A stretch of DNA of 59,845 bases, from assembly GCA_964486925.1 (NCBI GenBank), contig CAZAOY010000009.1, positions 1 to 59,845 of the forward strand, read 5' to 3'. The position numbers and the translations under genes are program-made. Shown here one piece after another: positions 17,938 through 26,580 of this stretch; the stretch's first letter is position 1, and each line of letters begins with the position of its first letter. This stretch comes from CAZAOY01 sp964486925. Its GTDB lineage: Bacteria; Bacillota; Clostridia; Oscillospirales; Ruminococcaceae. The notes beneath the pieces were generated by a model. The model was not told where the DNA came from. It did not search any database and saw nothing but the letters and a program-made list of their open reading frames with translations.

Positions 17938-19008
17938 ATGTTATACTTACTAGCTATTATCTATGTTTTATACAACTCTCGATTGGTATTTGTGGGGGTT
18001 TCAGAAGGGGTTAATGTGGTTATCCATACCTTAATACCATCCCTCTTTATAGTTATGATAATCTGTAGCTTGTTATCTAATTCTAAGGTAGTTAGCGTGC
18101 TTGCCTATCCTTTTGGATTTTTGGCTAGACGGGTGTTTAAGGTTAACAAATCCCTGTTTACGGTGGTTATACTAAGCCTTGTGGGCGGGTATCCTATCGG
18201 GGCAAAGATACTAAACGAGTATGTTGCCGCAAAAAAAATCTCGCCAACCACCGCTGGCAAGATGTTAAACTACTGCGTAAATTCGGGCCCTGCATTCCTA
18301 ATCTCGGGTATCGGGGTATCGCTATTCCTTAATATATATGTAGGCATCTTTATCTATCTGTCACAGGTTACCGCCTGCCTAATCACAGGCTTTATCTGCG
18401 GTATCCTCTATAAAAAGCAGTCAAAGGAGGATATTGCAAACTACTGCGACGAGGCTTCTTCAAGCATTGTTACCCTTAGCTCCTCAAAACCAGAGGGATT
18501 TAGCGTATCGCTGTTAAACGCTGTGACCTCTAGCATAAAGGCAATGTCCATCCTTTCTGGATTAGTAATACTATTCTGCGGTATTACCTATCCTTTGCTA
18601 GAGTTTGTATCTAGGTATCTAGAGGATTTTTCCAATGTTATAAAAGGGTTTTTAGAGGTAACTGCTGGGGTTTCGGCTATCTTTAACTCCTCACTTAATA
18701 ATAAAGTAGAGCTAATCTGCGCTATCACCGCCTTTGGTGGGATATGCGTTCATCTACAGGTTCTAGCGCTCACCACAAAGATTCCTTTCTCCTATCTAAA
18801 GTTTTTAGGTTTAAGGATAATCTACACCGCCATAAGCGTTGAGATTATAAAGCTGTTCCTTAAATACTTCCCTCAAACCACCGACTGCCTTTCGGTTAAC
18901 ACCAGTATAGTACCATCCATCTCCTCAAAGTCACCCTATGCGTTAATCCTGTTATGCTTCCTCTCGCTAATCTACATCTGTTCAATAAAAGGTCGCAAAA
19001 AGGTATAG
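17938..19008 (+). CDS. ylbJ: Sporulation integral membrane protein YlbJ
   Basis: At least 356 residues with about eight membrane segments and the nucleoside-recognition (Gate) pattern. The signature stretch is VGGYPIGAKILNEY, then NYCVNSGPAFLISGIG. YlbJ (SpoVV in Bacillus) moves dipicolinic acid across the outer forespore membrane so that the spore can take it up. The first ATG is at 17938 with a weak ribosome site. A much better site (AAGGGGG) lies 8 bases before an in-frame ATC at 17917, which would add the basic peptide KKAFSA before the first membrane segment; see findings. A terminator hairpin follows at 19014. Confidence 0.92.
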   Translation: MLYLLAIIYVLYNSRLVFVGVSEGVNVVIHTLIPSLFIVMIICSLLSNSKVVSVLAYPFGFLARRVFKVNKSLFTVVILSLVGGYPIGAKILNEYVAAKKISPTTAGKMLNYCVNSGPAFLISGIGVSLFLNIYVGIFIYLSQVTACLITGFICGILYKKQSKEDIANYCDEASSSIVTLSSSKPEGFSVSLLNAVTSSIKAMSILSGLVILFCGITYPLLEFVSRYLEDFSNVIKGFLEVTAGVSAIFNSSLNNKVELICAITAFGGICVHLQVLALTTKIPFSYLKFLGLRIIYTAISVEIIKLFLKYFPQTTDCLSVNTSIVPSISSKSPYALILLCFLSLIYICSIKGRKKV

Positions 19009-19013
19009 TCATT

Positions 19014-19048
19014 ATGGCTGTCATGGACGAAATATCCACGACAGCCAT
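19014..19048 (+). terminator. Hairpin after ylbJ
   Basis: ATGGCTGTC-a-TGGA pairs with TCCA-c-GACAGCCAT around a short AT-rich loop, 6 bases after the ylbJ stop. It has one mismatch and no long T-run, and probably terminates ylbJ transcription. Confidence 0.6.
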
Positions 19049-19076
19049 ATATTCTAATACAAAAACACAAAAACAA

Positions 19077-19106
19077 AAGGCTATCGCACCAGTGTGCAAT
19101 AGCCTT
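19077..19106 (-). terminator. Rho-independent terminator of the corrinoid protein gene
   Basis: Read on the minus strand, AAGGCTAT pairs with ATAGCCTT with further pairing inside, and the stem is followed by TTTTGTTTTTGTG. It is 26 bases beyond the stop of the corrinoid protein gene. Confidence 0.8.
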
Positions 19107-19131
19107 AAATTCTAATTCTCTCCGAATAACC

Positions 19132-19770
19132 TTACATTGCAGAGCAAAGCTCAACAGCAGCGTCAGCTGCGGAAGCCGCATCAGCGGTGTAAACGTCAGC
19201 ACCGATTTGTTTGCAGTAAGCGTCTGTAACAGGTGCTCCACCGATCATGATCTTAACGGTATCTCTAACACCTGCCGCTGTAGCCGCTTCAACTACCTCT
19301 TGCATAACGCCCATAGTAGTTGTAAGTAGTGCAGAACAACAGATAATTTGACAGCCCTGTTCGGTAACAGCCTTTAGGAAGCTTTCAGCAGATACGTCAG
19401 TACCAAGGTCAACAACCTCTAGTCCCTTACCTTCCATCATCATCTTAACAAGGTTCTTTCCGATATCGTGAAGGTCGCCCTTAACAGTACCGATACATAC
19501 CTTACCTTTAGCCTGTACACCTGCGTCAGCAAGTAACGGCTTTAGGATCTCAACCCCAGCGTTCATAGCACGAGCAGCAATTAGAACCTCTGGTACGTAA
19601 ACTTCGTTGTTTTTAAACTTTTCACCAATAATACCCATACCGTGTAGCAGTCCTTGTTCAAGGATATCCTTAGCAGAAGCACCCTCATTAACCGCATTTT
19701 GTACAAGCTCTTTTACAATCTTTGCTTTACCTTTTTGTAGGTTTTCAGAAATTTCAGCATAGTTAGCCAT
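19132..19770 (-). CDS. Corrinoid (B12-binding) protein of a methyltransferase system
   Basis: 212 residues in the two-domain layout of MtaC/MtbC-like corrinoid proteins. A helical cap domain of about 90 residues is followed by a Rossmann domain with the lower-ligand motif DLHDIGKNLV, where the histidine coordinates cobalt. Further conserved stretches are VVDLGTDVSAESF, CCSALLTTTM and GGAPVTDAYC. It would carry a methyl group on cobalt between a substrate-specific methyltransferase and a folate- or CoM-linked one. No methyltransferase is adjacent, but a PocR/AraC regulator follows upstream and a RACo reactivator is 3 kb away. It carries its own terminator. Confidence 0.93.
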   Translation of the reverse strand: MANYAEISENLQKGKAKIVKELVQNAVNEGASAKDILEQGLLHGMGIIGEKFKNNEVYVPEVLIAARAMNAGVEILKPLLADAGVQAKGKVCIGTVKGDLHDIGKNLVKMMMEGKGLEVVDLGTDVSAESFLKAVTEQGCQIICCSALLTTTMGVMQEVVEAATAAGVRDTVKIMIGGAPVTDAYCKQIGADVYTADAASAADAAVELCSAM

Positions 19771-19941
19771 TTACACATACCCCCAAATTTTATTATTTAT
19801 TTTAAGTAACAGTCGTAAACCTCAAGACCTTAGAGCAAAGGCAAGTATCCACCACCTCTATGTAGCATGCGTAGTATGCACTAGATGTAATGCAGTTACG
19901 CAGAGTCTAAAACATCTCTCGTGATATTTAATCCCACAGGA

Positions 19942-21246
19942 CTAAGGATCACGCGGGACTTTACCCCTTGATTCTCGAAATTTACCAGGTGTTACGCCTG
20001 TTAATTTTTTAAAGACCTTACTAAAATAGCTTTGATCCTCAAACCCAACCATCCCCGCTACATCCACAAGCTTAATCTTTTCCGAGAGCAAAAACTGCTT
20101 ACTCTTTTCAATCCTAATCTTGTTTAGATAAGCGTTAAAGTTTAGCTCCATCTCGTCCTTAAATATCTTGCTAAAGTAGGACGGTGATAGGTAGACGTAC
20201 GCCGCAACCTCGTCTAGGGTAATCTTATTTTGGTAGTTTTGCCTTATATAGTCCACCGACTTTCGGATAACCTCTACATGCTTAACGTCGTTAAACCTAA
20301 AGACATAGTCGGTAAACCGATTCATAACGTCCACTAACCAGACACATAGATCATCCAGCTTGCCGTAGCTGTGGATCTCTACAAAGTATCGTGAGTTTAA
20401 CTCAAATACATGGGTAGGATCTGCCCCACCATCAATCGCCGCGCGGGACATTAGCACCAAAAGCTCATAAAGCCTTGAACGGATAACATCAATATTTCCG
20501 CCTGTGTAGAAGAAGATAGAACCTAATAGATCATTTAGATACCTATTCGCCTCGTGACGGTTAGAGTCCTTGATTGCATTGGATAATAGCACCTCGGTTT
20601 CAAATGGATAGGTAAACGCTCTATCCGCAGAGGATGCCTTAAGTGCAAATAGGATCTCGCCAATCTCATCCTGAATATCGTTGTTGTTTTGGTTTCTAAT
20701 CATCTTGTTTGACGATGATATGTTGCTTACAAACCCCATTGAAAAGTACAATAGATTTGAAAATTTTGTCACCTTGTCCGGCTCGATGTTAGGGATCGGT
20801 TTTGTAATGGTAACCAGATCTTCATAGTACCGTGATGGCACCTTTAACATGTCGCAGATGTCATATTTTATATAATCGTCCTTATCCACCATCAGAAACG
20901 GCCCTGCCTTTACGTATGCTATCGGCCCTTCCTCGTCAAGTATTGGGGACACTAAAAAGTTGTATCCCACAGGACAAAAATATATGTACTTGCCCCCAAA
21001 CCGCTGTGCTTGGAGCATTCCATACATATGAGTGTTAGAGCAGTCACAAACCTTTGTACTATGATCCTTTATAAACGGGCTCATAAGACAGCTACTACAG
21101 CTGTAACCCACGCTGTAAAGCGTCTGCCCCTCTAAATCCGATATAGCACATCCTAGATTGGTTGATATACTAAACGACAAAGCACATTCTCTTGCAATAT
21201 CCATATTCAGTTTATCATCTAATTCAAATATATCTGCCATCTTCAC
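19942..21246 (-). CDS. PocR-domain AraC-family transcriptional regulator
   Basis: 434 residues. The N-terminal part (about 15-175) looks like a PocR sensory domain with clustered cysteines (YSCSSC, VCDCS, YFCPVGYNFLVSPI). The middle is helical, and the C-terminal 100 residues form a double helix-turn-helix of AraC type, with VYLSPSYFSKIFKDE and VGFEDQSYFSKVFKKLTG. PocR regulators of Clostridia and relatives often sit beside corrinoid methyltransferase genes and sense the methylated substrate or cofactor state, which fits the neighbouring corrinoid protein gene downstream on the same strand. It likely activates that gene; the 171-bp gap between them holds no recognised motif. Confidence 0.87.
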   Translation of the reverse strand: MKMADIFELDDKLNMDIARECALSFSISTNLGCAISDLEGQTLYSVGYSCSSCLMSPFIKDHSTKVCDCSNTHMYGMLQAQRFGGKYIYFCPVGYNFLVSPILDEEGPIAYVKAGPFLMVDKDDYIKYDICDMLKVPSRYYEDLVTITKPIPNIEPDKVTKFSNLLYFSMGFVSNISSSNKMIRNQNNNDIQDEIGEILFALKASSADRAFTYPFETEVLLSNAIKDSNRHEANRYLNDLLGSIFFYTGGNIDVIRSRLYELLVLMSRAAIDGGADPTHVFELNSRYFVEIHSYGKLDDLCVWLVDVMNRFTDYVFRFNDVKHVEVIRKSVDYIRQNYQNKITLDEVAAYVYLSPSYFSKIFKDEMELNFNAYLNKIRIEKSKQFLLSEKIKLVDVAGMVGFEDQSYFSKVFKKLTGVTPGKFRESRGKVPRDP

Positions 21247-21574
21247 CCCTCATATCTGTTTACTATAATACCACATTAAAATTATTAAATATCGTAATTT
21301 TTTATTATTTTTAGTATTTTTTTATTGTAATTTATTAATTTTTATCCGTTATATCTCTTTTATTCTAAACTTCCTAGCTACAGCTAAAGTTAATATATAA
21401 TAATATAGTTAACATAAATAACTATATATAGTATCTACCAAAGCTAACCGAAAAAGTAACAGTAAATATTAAGCAATTTATCTATCATAGTATTATTTTT
21501 ATCAAACTACAAACAATACTATACTGTAATGACAAAATGGTTAATAAAAAATTAGTCAGCAAAGGAATGGGTCA
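21247..21574. other. AT-rich intergenic region between divergent pocR-type regulator and spoIVB
   Basis: About 330 bases, strongly AT-rich, holding the promoters of the two divergent genes. No confident consensus promoter, inverted repeat or small gene was seen. spoIVB should be driven by forespore sigma-G, whose motif I could not place with confidence. Confidence 0.4.
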
Positions 21575-22801
21575 ATGAATAAAAAATATAATATCCTAAA
21601 AGGTTTTTTACAGATAATTATCCTTCTCGTACTCTGTGTCACATTGCTAATAACATATTTTTCCTTTAATACCCCCGAAAGCTTCTTCGTTAACAACGGC
21701 AATGAACTACAGATAGATAGCATGAAGCTTGTGGTGTCCTCTGAATATAAATCTCCCACCCTTGGTAAGGCGGATTTTGTTTCATCAGAGTACAACAAAA
21801 GCTACGCCTCTACCCTAAAGCTGTTTAATATCTTTCCAATAAAGGATATTAAGGTCGAAAGAGTAGAACAGGTTAAGGTACATCTTGGCGGCGGAGCTTT
21901 TGGAATTAAGCTCTATACCGATGGTGTACTGGTTATCGATGTGTCTACCGTTATCTCTAACGGTATCTCCTCCTCCCCGGCTAGGGACTGCGGGATTAAG
22001 AATGGAGATTATATAATCTCGATGAACAACTATCCTGTGTTCTCTAACGAAGATGTAAAGTTTATTATCGGTCAGAGTAAAGGAAAACCTATCTCTGTAT
22101 TATATAGAAGAAACAACAAAAAGCTATCCACCACGCTAACCGCACTAAAGTCTGATGTGGATGGGGATTACAAAGGCGCATTCTGGGTGCGCGACAGCAC
22201 AGCGGGTATCGGTACAATGACCTTCTACGATCCCGCCACCCTACGTTTTGGCGGGTTAGGTCACCCTGTAAATGATACCCAGATAAATACCCTTATGGAG
22301 GTTAAATCCGGCGAGATCTGTAAGGTGGTAATAAACAACGTCACCAAGGGTACATCAGGTCACCCCGGATCACTGGGAGGATACTTTGTAAACGGCCCTG
22401 CAATGGGTACTATAACCCACAACAACCAAAGCGGTATCTACGGCACACTCTACTCCCCCGACGAGCACCCACGTTCCATACCATTAGCGTTAAAGCAGGA
22501 GGTCACCACCGGTAAAGCACAGATATTCTGCACCCTAGACGATGGTGCACCAAAAGCCTACGACATAGAGATAACAGCAGTGGATATTAACGCTAACCAA
22601 GCTGTCAAAAATATGACAATCAAGGTGACAGACCCTGACCTGTTATCCCAGACAGGCGGTATCGTTCAGGGGATGAGCGGAAGTCCGATTATCCAAAACG
22701 GCAAGCTTATCGGTGCAGTTACCCATGTCTTTGTCAATAACCCAACAAAGGGATACGGTATCTTTGCGGAGCATATGTATAACCTTGTTTCAAGAAATTA
22801 A
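21575..22801 (+). CDS. spoIVB: SpoIVB serine peptidase (stage IV sporulation protein B)
   Basis: 408 residues. An N-terminal membrane anchor (about 12-30) is followed by a PDZ domain (about 130-180) and the S55 peptidase domain. The domain begins with VRDSTAGIGTMTFYDP, has the histidine in GLGHPV and the nucleophilic serine in GMSGSPIIQNGKLIGAVTHV. In Bacillus it is secreted from the forespore and cuts SpoIVFA, releasing pro-sigma-K processing. In most genomes it neighbours spo0A; here it lies between two corrinoid-related genes. Its TAA overlaps by four bases the TAA of the convergent RACo gene (shared TTAA). Confidence 0.95.
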   Translation: MNKKYNILKGFLQIIILLVLCVTLLITYFSFNTPESFFVNNGNELQIDSMKLVVSSEYKSPTLGKADFVSSEYNKSYASTLKLFNIFPIKDIKVERVEQVKVHLGGGAFGIKLYTDGVLVIDVSTVISNGISSSPARDCGIKNGDYIISMNNYPVFSNEDVKFIIGQSKGKPISVLYRRNNKKLSTTLTALKSDVDGDYKGAFWVRDSTAGIGTMTFYDPATLRFGGLGHPVNDTQINTLMEVKSGEICKVVINNVTKGTSGHPGSLGGYFVNGPAMGTITHNNQSGIYGTLYSPDEHPRSIPLALKQEVTTGKAQIFCTLDDGAPKAYDIEITAVDINANQAVKNMTIKVTDPDLLSQTGGIVQGMSGSPIIQNGKLIGAVTHVFVNNPTKGYGIFAEHMYNLVSRN

Positions 22802-24417
22802 AACACCATCTCCTCGATGTATTGATCCTGAAAGAATCCGTCCCCAGAAAGCTCGTAGTATTCAGTATTTTTGGTGATATCCTTTATAACCTCACGGCTT
22901 TGGTCGGACAGCAGTAGTGTAATAGCGCCCATACCTGCGGCATTTCCTACTACGTCAATCCTGTCCTCTAGTTCGATTGGGAGTAACCCGATAGTGCAGG
23001 CGCTATGTTTGTCGATAAATGACCCAAAGCCTCCCGCCAGTACAAGCCGTTCTACATCGCTAAACCCTATTGATTTTGCATGCAGCATAGTTTTAATTCC
23101 CGCCGCAATTGCCGCCTTTGCAAGCTGTATCTCTCTAATATCCTTTTGGGTTATAGAGATACCCGAAGCTTTGTCGATAAAAAATTCCTCTGTATTATCG
23201 TCGCTATATCGGTAGAGTAGGTGGTCTGGTATCTCGTCCTCGTCTAACCTACCTGTTTCGTCAATAACCGACAGCTTTAACATTACCGCTATAGCGTCAA
23301 TCAGCCCAGAGCCGCAGATTCCGATAGGCGGTGCGTTATCTATCGTTTCAAACTTAATATCGTTATCCTCGATATACACCTTGGATATCGCCCCGCTGAC
23401 CCCACCGACACCATGTTTAATATGAGCACCCTCAAATGCAGGCCCCGCCGCGGTAGCACAGCAGACAAATCCGTCCTTGTTACCCACCGCCATCTCTCCG
23501 TTAGTACCGATGTCGATATAGATTACATTCCCGCTACTGTTGTACACATCGGCTGAGAGTATCCCCGCAGTGATGTCCCCTCCAACATATCCCGAGATAC
23601 AGTTTGCAAGGTATACCTTAGCGCTTGGCGGGATGTTAAGTCCGATATCGTTAACGGATACCGTGTGTCCGAATAGCGAGGTAGGGGTGAATGGAGCAGT
23701 AGCGATTCCGTTTGGTGACAACCCCGCAAAGAGATGGAGCATAACGGTGTTCGCCGCAATTACTGCGTCAAGGATCTCCTCCTTGTTATGTCCACTACGG
23801 CAAAATTCGTCAATAAACGAGTTTATCTCCTCTACTATAGTCCTTTGAAGCTGTTTTAGTCCGTCCTTGTCCTCAATACAGCTATTCATGCGGGATATTA
23901 CGTCAGCACCATACCGACGTTGCTCATTAAGACCGCTGTAAACCGCAACCCTCTCTCCGCTCTTAAGGTCGTAGATATAACAGGCTACGGTGGTAGTCCC
24001 GATATCCACCGCCATTCCGTATGCCGCAGTGTTATCGGTTAAAACCGACGGTGAAAGCTTAAAACGGGTATTAATCCTCCCCTCCGCCTTCACACCCATG
24101 TTATCTTGGGCGGAAAGTGTAACGGTGCAGTCCCCGATTGGATAGGTTTTGCAGGCTAACCGATACCCTGCCGCTAGCTTTTTGGCGGACAAAACCTCCC
24201 TCTCCTTATCGGTAACCTCCGACAGCTTACCCTTAGCTAATACCACGCATTTACCGCATTTGCCGTTACCGTTACATGGTGCGTCTAGGTAGATGTTTAG
24301 CTCTTGTATTATAGAAAGCAGTGTTTTATTGTTATCCCCATTAAGGGTTACGCTAGTTGCGTTAGCTTCGGTAACTTCGCAATCATCCTTTGAATATATC
24401 TTTATCTCCATATCCAT
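22798..24417 (-). CDS. RACo-type corrinoid activation protein (ferredoxin-ASKHA ATPase, DUF4445)
   Basis: 539 residues. The N-terminal 2Fe-2S ferredoxin domain has cysteines in DAPCNGNGKCGKC and a fourth one downstream. A linker leads to an actin/ASKHA-fold ATPase with DIGTTTVACYIYD, YIDIGTNGEMAVG and GPAFEGAHIKHG. RACo proteins use ATP to reduce inactive Co(II) corrinoid proteins to Co(I). It probably serves the corrinoid protein at 19132 and any partner methyltransferases elsewhere. The upstream region carries three TGTACA boxes. The stop codon overlaps that of spoIVB. Confidence 0.93.
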   Translation of the reverse strand: MDMEIKIYSKDDCEVTEANATSVTLNGDNNKTLLSIIQELNIYLDAPCNGNGKCGKCVVLAKGKLSEVTDKEREVLSAKKLAAGYRLACKTYPIGDCTVTLSAQDNMGVKAEGRINTRFKLSPSVLTDNTAAYGMAVDIGTTTVACYIYDLKSGERVAVYSGLNEQRRYGADVISRMNSCIEDKDGLKQLQRTIVEEINSFIDEFCRSGHNKEEILDAVIAANTVMLHLFAGLSPNGIATAPFTPTSLFGHTVSVNDIGLNIPPSAKVYLANCISGYVGGDITAGILSADVYNSSGNVIYIDIGTNGEMAVGNKDGFVCCATAAGPAFEGAHIKHGVGGVSGAISKVYIEDNDIKFETIDNAPPIGICGSGLIDAIAVMLKLSVIDETGRLDEDEIPDHLLYRYSDDNTEEFFIDKASGISITQKDIREIQLAKAAIAAGIKTMLHAKSIGFSDVERLVLAGGFGSFIDKHSACTIGLLPIELEDRIDVVGNAAGMGAITLLLSDQSREVIKDITKNTEYYELSGDGFFQDQYIEEMVF

Positions 24418-24440
24418 ATAGTCCTTTCATATAAATATCT

Positions 24441-24473
24441 AATGTACATTGTACACGGTATAATGTACACATT
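24441..24473 (-). promoter_or_regulatory. Three TGTACA boxes upstream of the RACo gene (operator candidate)
   Basis: Between 24 and 56 bases upstream of the RACo ATG the sequence contains TGTACA three times, in AATGTACATT, TTGTACAC and AATGTACACATT contexts, giving overlapping palindromes. This is the position of a repressor or activator site. The factor is unknown; the PocR-type regulator nearby is one candidate. Confidence 0.45.
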
Positions 24474-24515
24474 CCCCTTTTATCTTTATTATTGTATCAT
24501 ACTGTAGTGCAGTTT

Positions 24516-24615
24516 NNNNNNNNNNNNNNNNNNNNNNNNNNNNNNNNNNNNNNNNNNNNNNNNNNNNNNNNNNNNNNNNNNNNNNNNNNNNNNNNNNNNN
24601 NNNNNNNNNNNNNNN
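24516..24615. other. Assembly gap (100 N), artificial
   Basis: The 55 bases at 24461-24515 recur exactly at 24616-24670, so the contigs overlap. The intergenic region between the RACo and cardiolipin synthase genes is really about 155 bases shorter than shown. Confidence 0.95.
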
Positions 24616-24812
24616 TAATGTACACATTCCCCTTTTATCTTTATTATTGTATCATACTGTAGTGCAGTTTTAAATGTAATATTTTACGATTAATTGTAAA
24701 TTTTTATTAGCATAAGGATTTACTAAATATGGTAATAGGTATGTTTTGCCATTAAATTATGACAAAATAGTTAATAGAGTTGCTTTTATCTATAAAATAA
24801 CCGTTATCTCTA

Positions 24813-24841
24813 TTGACAAATGCTACAAAATCATGTATCAT
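24813..24841 (+). promoter_or_regulatory. Strong sigma-A-type promoter for the cardiolipin synthase gene
   Basis: TTGACA (perfect -35), 17-base spacer, TATCAT, 113 bases before the chosen ATG at 24954. Transcription from here excludes an ATG-like start at 24813. Confidence 0.65.
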
Positions 24842-24953
24842 AATAGTAGCATTTACTATTACTGCCATTTATAGTAATTTTAATGCTTTTTGCCGACTGG
24901 AAAGAGCAGTTTTGCTCTACCTTGCGGCGGTAAAGAAATGGAACGCAGGTGTA

Positions 24954-26471
24954 ATGAAAAAACTATTTAATCTAATCTTTAGCCGAATGTTTATCTTTGG
25001 CATGTTGATACTCTTTCAGGTAGTTTTACTTGTACTACTACTTGTATTTATCTCTGATAATTTTTCAAATATATATCTTATACTGTCACTCCTTAGCTTT
25101 GTGGTTGCGGTATACATAATAGTAAAAAAGGGTAATCCCATGTATAAAATTGCATGGCTTTTTCCTGTTTTGCTTATCCCAGTACTAGGCGGAGCTATCT
25201 ACCTTTTATTTGGGCAGAATCGTATCGACAAAAAGCTTCGTGCTAGGCTTAACTTTCTTATAGATAAGTCTGACGGTCTTATAGGAACGGATGAGGATAT
25301 TGTAAGCGAGCTTAAGGAACAGTCGCTTACTGCCTATCGAAACGTTAAATATCTATCAAATGTATGCAAGCTTCCTGTGTGGAAGAACACCGAGGCGACC
25401 TTTTTGACCCCCGGTGAGCGTAAGCATATATTTTTGGTGGACGAGCTTAAGAAGGCAAAGCGATTTATCTTCCTTGAATACTTTATCATTGAAAAGGGTG
25501 TTATGTGGGATTCTATCCTTGCTGTGCTAATCGAGAAGGTTAAAGAAGGGGTGGATGTGCGTGTGCTGTACGATGATCTAGGATGTATTAGCACTCTACC
25601 TCCACACTACAACACAGTACTGGAAGGATATGGGATTAAAACCAAGGTTTTTAACCCATTTAAACCTTCACTTGACATGTTTATGAACAACCGAGATCAC
25701 CGTAAGATAGCGGTTATCGACGGTAACGTAGGCTTTACAGGCGGAATTAACCTTGCAGACGAGTACATCAACGAGTACGCAAAGCACGGCTACTGGAAGG
25801 ACGCCTCAGTTATGCTAAAGGGTGATGCGGTCTTTAACCTTACTATAATCTTTCTAAGGTTATGGGGTATCGACGACGCCGATGCTAACGAGGATATCTA
25901 CCAGTACCGCCCTACCCTATCGGTAAAATCCGACGGTTATATCATGCCGTTTGATGACTCCCCGCTAGACAGCGAGCAGGTAGGAGAATCCGCCTACATG
26001 AACCTAATAAACACTGCTAAAGACTACATCTATATCACTACACCGTATCTAATTATCGACAACGAGATGATGGTAAGCCTAAAGCTTGCCGCCGCTAGCG
26101 GGGTTTTGGTCTATATCGTTACCCCTTTCTTTGCCGACAAGTGGTTTGTGCACGAGGTGACACGTTCAACCTACAACGAGCTTATCGAGGCGGGTGTTAA
26201 GATCTATGAGTACACCCCTGGATTTATCCACTCTAAGACTATTGTATGTGATGACCGTTTTGCTATGGTGGGTACTACTAACTTTGACTACAGAAGCTTT
26301 TATCTGCATTTTGAATGTGGGTGTTTTATCTATAACTCCCCCGCTGTTATGCAGGTAAAGTACGACTACGAGGATATCCTTGCTAAATCAACAAGGATGG
26401 ATATATCCTACCCTTCTGCATTTAAACGACTTGTGAGAACGATTCTAAAGGTGTTCTCTCCGCTTATGTAA
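24954..26471 (+). CDS. cls: Cardiolipin synthase (phospholipase D superfamily)
   Basis: 505 residues from the ATG at 24954 (MKKLFNLIFSRMF). There are two N-terminal membrane segments followed by a PLDc_N-type region ending near PVLGGAIYLLFGQNR. Two HKD catalytic motifs follow: HRKIAVIDGNVGFTGGINLA and HSKTIVCDDRFAMVGTTNFD. It joins two phosphatidylglycerol molecules into cardiolipin. The longer frame to 24813 starts inside the promoter and is rejected. Two hairpins follow the stop before the next gene. Confidence 0.95.
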   Translation: MKKLFNLIFSRMFIFGMLILFQVVLLVLLLVFISDNFSNIYLILSLLSFVVAVYIIVKKGNPMYKIAWLFPVLLIPVLGGAIYLLFGQNRIDKKLRARLNFLIDKSDGLIGTDEDIVSELKEQSLTAYRNVKYLSNVCKLPVWKNTEATFLTPGERKHIFLVDELKKAKRFIFLEYFIIEKGVMWDSILAVLIEKVKEGVDVRVLYDDLGCISTLPPHYNTVLEGYGIKTKVFNPFKPSLDMFMNNRDHRKIAVIDGNVGFTGGINLADEYINEYAKHGYWKDASVMLKGDAVFNLTIIFLRLWGIDDADANEDIYQYRPTLSVKSDGYIMPFDDSPLDSEQVGESAYMNLINTAKDYIYITTPYLIIDNEMMVSLKLAAASGVLVYIVTPFFADKWFVHEVTRSTYNELIEAGVKIYEYTPGFIHSKTIVCDDRFAMVGTTNFDYRSFYLHFECGCFIYNSPAVMQVKYDYEDILAKSTRMDISYPSAFKRLVRTILKVFSPLM

Positions 26472-26489
26472 TGAATTAAGAAAACAACA

Positions 26490-26544
26490 CCTCATCCTAT
26501 AATGCCGCCTAAAGGATGAGGATGTCTACCTTTTTTAGGTAGAC
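26490..26544 (+). terminator. Tandem hairpins between cls and the lipoprotein gene
   Basis: CCTCATCCT (26490-26498) pairs with AGGATGAGG (26513-26521), then GTCTACC (26524-26530) pairs with GGTAGAC (26538-26544) around a run of six T. The first looks like a terminator stem without a tail. The second, 37 bases before the next ATG, could be an attenuator or 5' stabiliser. Confidence 0.55.
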
Positions 26545-26580
26545 TACTATAAGGTTTATGGCGGAAGAAATGGATAGAGT

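Noticed and set aside
24813..24953. N-terminal extension of cardiolipin synthase
   Set aside because: The frame begins at the -35 box of the promoter; the family start MKKLF at 24954 is sufficient.
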